From Myxococcota bacterium (GTDB taxonomy: Bacteria; Myxococcota_A; Polyangia; HGW-17; JAJRWW01), in NCBI GenBank assembly GCA_024276595.1, contig JAJRWW010000190.1, positions 1-6,129 of the forward strand: a stretch of 6,129 bases of DNA, read 5' to 3'. Below, piece by piece: positions 1 through 4,963 of the stretch (the first letter of the stretch is position 1; each line of letters starts with the position of its first letter). The notes below the pieces were generated by a model, which had not been told where the DNA came from, ran no database searches, and saw only the letters and a list, made by a program, of their open reading frames with translations. Made by a program: the position numbers and the translations under genes.

Positions 1-436
1 CGTACGGGCGACCCGGCTCCAGGCTACGTTTTTGGGAGCGGTTGGGGAGCAGGGAGCCAAGGACGGTCTCCCCTTCCAGCAGCAGCAGGTTGGCGTGGCG
101 CCCGGTCAGCTCTGCAACGAGGCTCAGCTCCGGCTCGCCACGGAAGGAGATCCGAGCGCAGCGATCTCCTCCAGGCTGGCTAAGCCCGGAGACTATCCTT
201 CCCTCCAACCGCCTGCGACACAAGATGCAGAAGTCTCGCGCGGGCACGCGCTCGGGGAGCTGGTGGACGAGCAGGAGCCGGCTCGCTCGAGGGTGGCAGG
301 AGAGACAGAGAGTCGGGCCCTGGGTGCGAAGCAGGAGCGTGAAGCGGTCCTGCTGGTAGATGCGACGCGTCCTGGACCCCACCAGCACTTGCAGCTCTGC
401 CACCACCAGCCGGATCTCTTCGGCGGTGAGGGACAT
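1..436 (-). CDS. rqcH: NFACT-family (RqcH-type) ribosome quality-control protein, N-terminal part, cut by window edge
   Basis: The first 145 residues are present and the frame stays open to the left edge. The product matches the NFACT-N domain. It opens with the helix MSLTAEEIRLVVAEL, then has IYQQDRFTLLLR (residues 26-37), a Cys/Arg stretch LCRRRLEGRIV (72-82), the Asp-Arg pair D91-R92, LVAELTGRHANLLLLE, and LEPGRPY at the edge. In Bacillus RqcH an equivalent DR pair is needed for alanine tailing of stalled nascent chains on 60S/50S subunits; its presence argues for an active RqcH rather than a mere adhesin-like FbpA label. The ATG at 436-434 follows the DUF72 stop by 3 bp. A GGAG lies 8 nt upstream inside the DUF72 end, so translation is probably coupled. 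The family is recognised from motifs. The C-terminal coiled coil and NFACT-R domain lie outside the window and cannot be checked. Confidence 0.85.
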   Translation of the reverse strand, partial: MSLTAEEIRLVVAELQVLVGSRTRRIYQQDRFTLLLRTQGPTLCLSCHPRASRLLLVHQLPERVPARDFCILCRRRLEGRIVSGLSQPGGDRCARISFRGEPELSLVAELTGRHANLLLLEGETVLGSLLPNRSQKRSLEPGRPY

Positions 437-439
437 CCC

Positions 440-1168
440 TCAGGCTCCGGCGACGACCTGGCTCAAGGAGCGTGCGTCTCGAAAGGGGGTCGCCGTGTGG
501 AGCGCCACCCAGGGCAGCTCGCTGGCCTCCACCGCGTCAGCCAGAAGGTATAGCTCGTCCGAGCCAAGGCCGTGCGCAGTTCGAGCCTTGCCCATGACTC
601 GCAGGTAGCTCCGCCCGGGGAACGCCCGCTCCTCCAGCAGAGGATCTCGGCAGGGCACCAGGCCAAGGTCCTGGCTTGCGGCCTTGAGCTCGTCGGGCTC
701 CCACAGCCCCATGGCGTCCCAGATGATCGGAAGGGAGGACCCGGCCAGGTGGCGCTCCGCAAAGCGCGCCAACCTGGCGCGGCTCCTGGGGGTGGGACGA
801 AAGCTCGCCGGGGTCTGCCAGAAGATGGCCCCGGCTCCGAGAGCCTCGGCGCTCCTGAGGGTGAACCGCCACGCTGCGTGCGTGAGCTCGTCCAGCTCAA
901 AGGGGGCCCTGGGTAGCCGTCCCTCCGGGAGGTAGGCGAGCCGGAGCCGGTCCAGCAGCGGCTCACCGCCGTGGGTGATGACCGCCGAGGCTCGCAGCAC
1001 AAAGGTGAAGTCATCGCCCGCTCGGCGGCGGAGCCTGCGCAGGGACCTCTCCGACGGGGTGCCAGTGAAGGACTCCTGGTACTCCACCAGGCCGAGCCTG
1101 GAAAAGGTGCGCTCCCGCGGACCATCAAAGCCCACGGTGCCGATGCGGGGCAGCAGTGGTTCGTTCAT
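440..1168 (-). CDS. DUF72 (YecE-like) protein
   Basis: The product is 242 residues, a normal length for DUF72 (TIM-barrel-like family of unknown biochemical function). Visible family marks are RIGTVGF near the N-terminus, VEYQESFTGTP (28-38), DDFTFVLRASAVITH (52-66), a conserved AW (99-100), the hallmark FWQTPASFRPT (116-126), W150 and W156 in the IIWDAMGLW stretch, and a late DP pair (175-176). I chose the ATG at 1168 because family homology starts right after it. The frame remains open upstream to 1234, but those 22 residues look unlike the family and would overlap the divergent promoter. No strong Shine-Dalgarno is visible; the only G-rich run (GGGGATG) sits inside a possible leader hairpin. 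The gene is probably the first of an operon with the downstream NFACT gene. Its role is unknown, and the coupling to a ribosome-rescue factor is only a hint. Confidence 0.85.
   Translation of the reverse strand: MNEPLLPRIGTVGFDGPRERTFSRLGLVEYQESFTGTPSERSLRRLRRRAGDDFTFVLRASAVITHGGEPLLDRLRLAYLPEGRLPRAPFELDELTHAAWRFTLRSAEALGAGAIFWQTPASFRPTPRSRARLARFAERHLAGSSLPIIWDAMGLWEPDELKAASQDLGLVPCRDPLLEERAFPGRSYLRVMGKARTAHGLGSDELYLLADAVEASELPWVALHTATPFRDARSLSQVVAGA
445..448 (-). promoter_or_regulatory. Ribosome binding site of the NFACT gene inside the end of DUF72
   Basis: GGAG on the minus strand lies 8 nt before the ATG at 436. It overlaps the last codons of DUF72, whose TGA is at 442-440. This supports the NFACT start and suggests reinitiation or coupling. 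Confidence 0.55.
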
Positions 1169-1177
1169 GGCTACACG

Positions 1178-1207
1178 TTGACATCCCCTGGCCGGGATGT
1201 CTATCCT
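1178..1207 (+). promoter_or_regulatory. Sigma70-like promoter for the small coiled-coil ORF
   Basis: A perfect -35 hexamer TTGACA (1178-1183) and a -10 hexamer TATCCT (1202-1207, 4 of 6 to consensus) are separated by 18 bp. The expected start of transcription, about 6-8 nt after the -10, is near 1213-1215. That falls at or next to the ATG at 1215. The element lies in the only gap between the divergent DUF72 start and the small ORF. It is seen in the sequence; activity is inferred. Confidence 0.6.
1180..1201. promoter_or_regulatory. Perfect inverted repeat (putative operator) between the -35 and -10 boxes
   Basis: GACATCCC (1180-1187) and GGGATGTC (1194-1201) are exact inverted copies separated by the six bases CTGGCC. 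The left arm overlaps the -35 hexamer and the right arm abuts the -10, so a dimeric protein bound here would block RNA polymerase. On the minus strand the same repeat would sit in the leader of the DUF72 message, 11 nt before its ATG. There it could fold as an 8-bp hairpin that hides the GGGGATG run. I do not recognise it as the site of a known regulator family. Confidence 0.55.
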
Positions 1208-1214
1208 TGGAGCG

Positions 1215-1409
1215 ATGGAAATCGAAAAGCTCACCCGCGACCTGGCGAGCCTGGATCAGATGGCCCGCGCCAGCCGGGAGCGCCTGGCCGACCTGGCGGA
1301 CCGTATCTCAAAGCTGCAGCGGCGGCTCGGCTCGCTCCTGGACGAGCCGGTGGCTGCCGCTCGGGCCAGCTCTCCGAGCTCTCCGGGGCCCGGCACCTCG
1401 CCCCAGTAG
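1215..1409 (+). CDS. Small coiled-coil protein (64 residues), possibly leaderless
   Basis: I do not recognise a family. The product has an uninterrupted heptad register from residue 3 to 41. The a/d positions are I3, L6, L10, L13, A17, S20, L24, L27, I31, L34, L38 and L41, with charged residues between them. A Ser/Pro-rich, probably disordered tail follows (from about residue 45). There is no signal peptide or membrane segment, so it is probably a cytoplasmic oligomer or a partner of another coiled-coil protein. The frame fits exactly into the gap between the DUF72 start and the convergent lipoprotein stop (8 bp away). It is preceded by a strong promoter. An in-frame ATG exists at 1197 but lies inside the promoter; 1215 is preferred. 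GGAG at 1209-1212 is too close to serve 1215, which with the predicted transcription start suggests a leaderless message. It is a real-gene candidate, not certain. Confidence 0.55.
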   Translation: MEIEKLTRDLASLDQMARASRERLADLADRISKLQRRLGSLLDEPVAAARASSPSSPGPGTSPQ

Positions 1410-1417
1410 CTCCCGTG

Positions 1418-2740
1418 TCAACGGCTGACGGTGTCGGGCCTGAAGCCGGGCGGTGCGGGCCTGGACATGGGCGCGGCGCGAGCCGTGCGATCCGTTCCCG
1501 GGTGCGGTGTTTCCGGGTGTGGCGTTCTCGTCATGGGAGCGACTCCGCGGTGAGCCCGCCCCGGGGGCGGGCGCCTGGTCGGGAGGGTCACGGAGGGGGG
1601 GATCAGCTCCGGCTCGGCCATGCCCACCAGCGCCTCCACGGCGCGGAGGAGCTGACGAGGCCTGGCGCCCGCGAGCAGCACCAGCGGTGGCTGAGCGCCC
1701 GACGGGCCAAGCTGCGCCAGGGCGGCCAGCAGGTCCTTTTGGCTCAGGGCCACCGGGTGGGAGCCCTTGTCACTCACCAGCCGCAACCCCCTGGCGTCCA
1801 GCTCCAGGGCGGGCCGAGGATGCACCACCTTGGGGGAGAGGCGTACCGGCAGGCAGCAGGGCACGCGAAAGGGCCCCTTCCGGGTTGCCTTGAGGCAGAC
1901 TCGAGACACCCCAAGGCTCGCTGCCAGGCTCACCACGCGAAGCCAAAGGGGTGACGACGGGGTTCCGCGGGTGGCCAGGATGAGCTGCTCTGGCTGCTTT
2001 CCAGCGGCCTGGCTCTCCATGAGGCGACTCTCGAGCTGGTATCGGAGCCGCGCCATGTCCTGGTCGGCGGGCCTGCCAGGGGCTCCCCGGGGCCAGGTGA
2101 GCACTGGAAAGCTGTTGATGGAGATCTCTCGGGGTCCCAGGTTCAGCACTGGAGCCAGGGGTTGGCGAAGGCGGCAGCGCGCCACCAGCGGAAGCGGGCG
2201 CCTGCTCCTCCGCTGACGCCTGGTGGGGAGGGAAGCCAGCAGGAGCTGTCGCCTGAGGGAGATCACCTTGCGGATCTTTTTCAGGCTGTAGCCTCCGACC
2301 CGGTCCGGGTGGCCTGCCCCAAGGTAGCTGTCGATGACCCAGATCAGGTCGGCCAGCAGGGCCTCCCGCAGACCGTCCATGCAGGCAAAGAGATCCCTGG
2401 GCTCCCGGATGTTGGGCAGTCGTCTCCTGCAGAGGCGCTCGGTGAGCTCGTAGCGAGCTTTGGCAGTGGCCGCCGGATCCTCTAGCCCGTAGAAGGTCGC
2501 CCACGCGTGCACGAGCATGGGGAGCAGATCCTGCTCCTCGGCGCGCATGTCGAACACCGTGTCAAAGCCCTCCACGGCCAGCCGGAGCTGCACCACCACT
2601 CCCGGGGTCACTGGCCGGGTGGCAGCCAGGGGAGTGGGAGGCTTGCTCCTGGGGGAGCCGCCGCAGCCCGGGAGCATCACGGCGAGCAGCAGCGAGGCCA
2701 GGTGACGCAGCCAACTGTTGGCGAGGGACCTCCTGCTCAC
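1418..2740 (-). CDS. Uncharacterised lipoprotein with possible tandem TolR/ExbD-like segments
   Basis: The product is 440 residues. A basic n-region (SRRS...R), a hydrophobic stretch LASLLLAVM and a lipobox LPGC (Cys26) predict a lipoprotein anchored in the envelope. A helical region follows (about 60-170), then a very Arg-rich link (172-193). Two segments next share the order 'strand, amphipathic helix, LxLA, helix': about 206-285 (FPVLTW, LILATRG, VVSLAASLGVSRVCLKA) and 310-385 (LELDARGLRL, DLLAALAQL, VLLAGARP, AVEALVGMA). This pattern recalls the periplasmic domain of ExbD/TolR, but that is a weak inference. The last 55 residues are Pro/Arg/Thr-rich and probably disordered. The start is GTG and lacks an upstream Shine-Dalgarno; an AGGAGG occurs just inside the gene instead. 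It lies 41 bp downstream of the XRE-cupin gene on the same strand, so co-transcription is likely. No function is assigned. Confidence 0.7.
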   Translation of the reverse strand: MSRRSLANSWLRHLASLLLAVMLPGCGGSPRSKPPTPLAATRPVTPGVVVQLRLAVEGFDTVFDMRAEEQDLLPMLVHAWATFYGLEDPAATAKARYELTERLCRRRLPNIREPRDLFACMDGLREALLADLIWVIDSYLGAGHPDRVGGYSLKKIRKVISLRRQLLLASLPTRRQRRSRRPLPLVARCRLRQPLAPVLNLGPREISINSFPVLTWPRGAPGRPADQDMARLRYQLESRLMESQAAGKQPEQLILATRGTPSSPLWLRVVSLAASLGVSRVCLKATRKGPFRVPCCLPVRLSPKVVHPRPALELDARGLRLVSDKGSHPVALSQKDLLAALAQLGPSGAQPPLVLLAGARPRQLLRAVEALVGMAEPELIPPSVTLPTRRPPPGRAHRGVAPMTRTPHPETPHPGTDRTARAAPMSRPAPPGFRPDTVSR

Positions 2741-2781
2741 GGCAGGCCCTGAAGAGATCGTAGAGCGGAAGAGGATGGGGG

Positions 2782-3369
2782 TTACCCGTCGTCGAAGACC
2801 ACCGCCAGGACCTTGGCGTTGGTGTCACCGAGCCCGATGATCTTGTGTGGGATCTCGCTGTTGTAGTAGATGGCGTCGCCGGCCCGGAGCTTGTGGGACT
2901 CGGTGTCCGAGCGCCACTCCACCTCGCCCTGGAGCACGAAGTTGAACTCCTGGCCCTTGTGGGAGGCGGGCTCAATCTCCGAGTGGTCCCCGGTCTTCAC
3001 CTCCACGAAAAACGGCCTCATTCGAGCGTTTGGATAGGTGACCGTCAGCGCCTCGTAGTTGTAGTACAGCCCCTCGGACACTCCCTCCTTTTTCTCCTGG
3101 GCAACCTTGATGCGGTCCTCTTTTCGGACCACCTCCACAGGCCTCTTGGGATCCTCATCCTGGAAGAAATGACCCACTCCAACCCCGAGCTCCCGCGCCA
3201 GGCGGAGCAGGGTCGAGATGGTGGGCATGGCGAACCCCTCTTCGATGGCCATGAGCCGCGCCTCGGAGAGGTCACAGCGCTTGGCTAGCTGGATGGTGGT
3301 CAAGCCGTGCGCCTCCCTGCGCTCCCTGAGCTTGTCCCCGATCTTCAGGCCATGGATCTCGTCGGACAT
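2782..3369 (-). CDS. XRE-family helix-turn-helix regulator with C-terminal cupin sensor domain
   Basis: The product is 195 residues, the usual size of XRE-cupin regulators. Residues 8-66 form the XRE HTH (IGDKLRERREAHGLTTIQLA, then SEARLMAIEEG and a PTISTLLRLARELGV third-helix region). Residues about 115-193 form a cupin_2 barrel. Cupin motif 1 is SHKGQEFNFVLQGE, with H137 and E141; the first His of the classical HxH is a Ser or absent. Motif 2 is GDAIYYNSEIPH, ending in H175. A small-molecule or metal ligand is likely but not identifiable. The ATG has a well-placed GAGG 9 nt upstream. Family members commonly repress nearby genes or themselves, and the promoter here carries a palindrome over its -35 box. 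Likely targets are its own operon with the lipoprotein gene and perhaps the divergent M16 genes. The family call is firm; ligand and targets are unknown. Confidence 0.92.
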   Translation of the reverse strand: MSDEIHGLKIGDKLRERREAHGLTTIQLAKRCDLSEARLMAIEEGFAMPTISTLLRLARELGVGVGHFFQDEDPKRPVEVVRKEDRIKVAQEKKEGVSEGLYYNYEALTVTYPNARMRPFFVEVKTGDHSEIEPASHKGQEFNFVLQGEVEWRSDTESHKLRAGDAIYYNSEIPHKIIGLGDTNAKVLAVVFDDG

Positions 3370-3409
3370 GATGAGCTACCTCGTCGCCGATGGCTGTGTT
3401 CGTGCGGCG

Positions 3410-3438
3410 ACTATAGAGAAATCGCCAGCTCAGTTCAA
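3410..3438 (-). promoter_or_regulatory. Sigma70-like promoter of the XRE-cupin gene
   Basis: On the minus strand TTGAAC (3438-3433, 4 of 6 to consensus) and TATAGT (3415-3410, 5 of 6) are separated by exactly 17 bp. The expected transcription start is near 3403, giving a leader of about 34 nt that contains the GAGG ribosome binding site. Confidence 0.6.
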
Positions 3439-3445
3439 GTCGAAC
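3433..3445. promoter_or_regulatory. Palindrome over the -35 box (putative XRE operator)
   Basis: GTTCAAGTCGAAC is a 13-bp near-perfect dyad: five of six base pairs match around a central G. It covers the whole -35 hexamer of the XRE-cupin promoter. XRE proteins bind short dyads as dimers, so this is a reasonable autorepression site. No second copy was noticed in the gap. Confidence 0.35.
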
Positions 3446-3542
3446 CCGACCGCCGGGACTGCTTTGCCCTGCGCCGCTGCCGGTGGTACCCTCCTCGGCG
3501 CGAGCATCTATCCACAGGCCAGGACGCTGGCCAGACCTACTC

Positions 3543-3550
3543 GGAGGAGA
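3543..3550 (+). promoter_or_regulatory. Ribosome binding site deciding the first M16 start
   Basis: GGAGGAGA lies immediately before the ATG at 3554, with only GCC after it. The core GGAGG (3543-3547) is 6 nt from the start. The frame is open back to 3218, but this site and the signal peptide that follows fix the start at 3554. Confidence 0.75.
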
Positions 3551-3553
3551 GCC

Positions 3554-4963
3554 ATGAGAAAGACACTGCTGCTCGGCCCGCTGGCGATCCTGGCGACGCT
3601 GCCGCCGCCGCCGGCCACCGCCCGCAAGCCCGGCTCCTCGGCGCCCAGCATCGGGTTCGTGAAGTACAAGCTGCCAAATGGGATGGAGGTCATCCTGCAC
3701 CAGGACCGGTCCCTGCCGCTGGTGGCGGTGAACGTCTGGTACCGGGTTGGGGCCGTGGACGAGCGGGCAGGGCGCACCGGGTTTGCTCACCTGTTCGAGC
3801 ACATGATGTTCCAGGGGTCTGCCCACGTGGGGGACGACATGCACTTTAGCTACCTGCAGCGGGCAGGGGTGAGCCAGGTGAACGGGACCACGAGCTTCGA
3901 CAGGACCAACTACTTCCAGACGGTGCCCAGCAACCAGCTCGCCCTGGCCCTGTGGCTGGAGTCGGACCGCATGGGGTTTCTGCTGCACACCCTGAGCAAG
4001 GCCAAGCTGGACAGGCAGCGCATGGTGGTGAAGAACGAGCGGCGGCAGAGCTATGAGAATCGCCCCTATGGAGTCGCGCAGGAGGTGCTCTGCCGGGAGC
4101 TCTTTCCACCGCCCCACCCCTACTCTGGCTGTGTCATCGGCACCATGAAGGATCTCTCCGCCGCCTCCCTGGCGGACGTGAAGGGGTTCTTCAAAAAGTA
4201 CTACACCCCGGCCAACGCCACGTTGACCCTGGCGGGTGACTTCCAGGTGGCCGACGCCAAGAAGCTGGTGGCCAAGTACTTTGGACCGCTCGAGGGTCTC
4301 CCCCGACCCAGGCGCACCTTGCCCCAGCGACCCGTCCACAAAAAGGAGCGCAGGGTTTTGCTTCGAGACCGTGTCAGGTTTCCCAAGGTCATCATCGGCT
4401 GGGTCACGCCAGCGCTCTTTGAGAAAGGTGACGCAGAGCTGGACCTGCTGTCCCAGGTGCTCCAGGAGGGGAAGTCCAGCAGGCTCTACCGCACGCTGGT
4501 CTACCGGGAGAAGCTGGTGCAGGAGAGCGTCTCGGCATACCAGCGCTCCCTCCAGGCCGGGTCCATGTTCGTCATGTCGGCCCTGGCGGCCGGCTCTCAC
4601 ACGGCCGCCGAGGTGGAGAGCGGGCTCTTGAGGGTGCTGGGCAGGGTGGCCCGCCGAGGGATCTCCCGGGCAGAGCTCCAGCGAGCTCGAAACGTCATCG
4701 AGACCCGCACCATGATGTCCCTGCAGCGGGTGGGGGCTCGCGCCAACCTGCTGCAGACCTACAACCTGTACGTGGGCGACCCGGGCTACCTGAAGAAGGA
4801 CCTGCTGCGCTATCGGCGGGCCAGCCGCAAGTCCGTGCAGGCCATGGCCCGGCGGCTCGCGTCCAGCAGAGCAAGGGTGGTGATCCACGTGCTGCCCCTG
4901 GCGTCCCCCCCAGCCCGCTCCCCAGCCCGCTCCCCAGCCCGCTCCCCAGGAGGTGCCAAATGA
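3554..4963 (+). CDS. Exported M16-family zinc metallopeptidase, catalytic subunit
   Basis: The product is 469 residues. A signal peptide is evident (MRKTLLLGPLAILATLPPPPATA, probable cleavage near residue 23), so it acts in the periplasm or envelope. The M16 N-domain (about 36-190) carries the inverted zinc motif H79-L-F-E82-H83. The third ligand is E162 in VVKNERRQSYENRPYG, 79 residues after H83, close to the spacing in pitrilysin and mitochondrial processing peptidase. The second M16 domain begins near FFKKYYTPANATLTLAGDF (212 onward). In its Arg/Tyr region, YREKLVQES, R318 is present but the position seven residues later is S325 rather than Tyr. Such proteins usually work with a partner that supplies the pair. 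The C-terminus ends in a Pro-Ala-Arg-Ser repeat. The stop overlaps the start of the second M16 gene by four bases, indicating coupled synthesis of both subunits. Substrate is unknown; peptides or small proteins are expected. Confidence 0.93.
   Translation: MRKTLLLGPLAILATLPPPPATARKPGSSAPSIGFVKYKLPNGMEVILHQDRSLPLVAVNVWYRVGAVDERAGRTGFAHLFEHMMFQGSAHVGDDMHFSYLQRAGVSQVNGTTSFDRTNYFQTVPSNQLALALWLESDRMGFLLHTLSKAKLDRQRMVVKNERRQSYENRPYGVAQEVLCRELFPPPHPYSGCVIGTMKDLSAASLADVKGFFKKYYTPANATLTLAGDFQVADAKKLVAKYFGPLEGLPRPRRTLPQRPVHKKERRVLLRDRVRFPKVIIGWVTPALFEKGDAELDLLSQVLQEGKSSRLYRTLVYREKLVQESVSAYQRSLQAGSMFVMSALAAGSHTAAEVESGLLRVLGRVARRGISRAELQRARNVIETRTMMSLQRVGARANLLQTYNLYVGDPGYLKKDLLRYRRASRKSVQAMARRLASSRARVVIHVLPLASPPARSPARSPARSPGGAK
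4909..4950 (+). repeat. 12-bp tandem repeat, 3.5 copies, at the end of the first M16 gene
   Basis: Three exact copies of CCCAGCCCGCTC (4909-4920, 4921-4932, 4933-4944) are followed by a half copy CCCAGG. They are in frame and encode the Pro-Ala-Arg-Ser tail. The array ends in the Shine-Dalgarno of the next gene. A multiple of three keeps the frame if copy number slips. Confidence 0.95.
4948..4955 (+). promoter_or_regulatory. Strong ribosome binding site of the second M16 gene
   Basis: AGGAGGTG lies four bases before the ATG at 4960 (six from the GGAGG core) and inside the coding region of the first M16 gene. With the ATGA overlap it implies efficient, coupled translation of the partner subunit. 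Confidence 0.8.

Larger units (their letters stand above)
3370..3553. other. Divergent intergenic region between the XRE-cupin gene and the M16 operon
   Basis: This 184-bp gap is AT-richer than its surroundings near the XRE gene and must hold promoters for both directions. The leftward promoter is clear and is listed separately. For the rightward M16 operon only a weak match is seen: TTGCCC (3464-3469), 17 bp, TACCCT (3487-3492). A short inverted repeat GGCCA-N6-TGGCC (3517-3532) lies just before the M16 Shine-Dalgarno and could form a leader hairpin. No RNA gene or riboswitch is recognised. Confidence 0.4.

Noticed and set aside
1169..1234. 22-residue N-terminal extension of the DUF72 protein
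   Set aside because: It lies outside family homology and would place the coding start over the divergent promoter; ATG 1168 fits the family better.
1417..1429. Small hairpin GTCA-ACGGC-TGAC at the convergent gene ends as a terminator
   Set aside because: Only four pairs and no T-run follows on either strand; it lies inside the lipoprotein end.
971..1954. A 327-codon plus-strand frame spanning the DUF72 start and the lipoprotein end
   Set aside because: It overlaps parts of two better-supported genes on the other strand and the small coiled-coil ORF; composition is low-complexity Gly/Arg/Pro.
3464..3492. Rightward promoter TTGCCC-17-TACCCT for the M16 operon as a firm call
   Set aside because: Spacing is right but the -10 matches consensus at only three positions; mentioned only as a weak candidate.
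3218..3553. 112-residue N-terminal extension of the first M16 protein
   Set aside because: It overlaps the XRE gene antisense; the strong ribosome binding site and signal peptide at 3554 fix the start.
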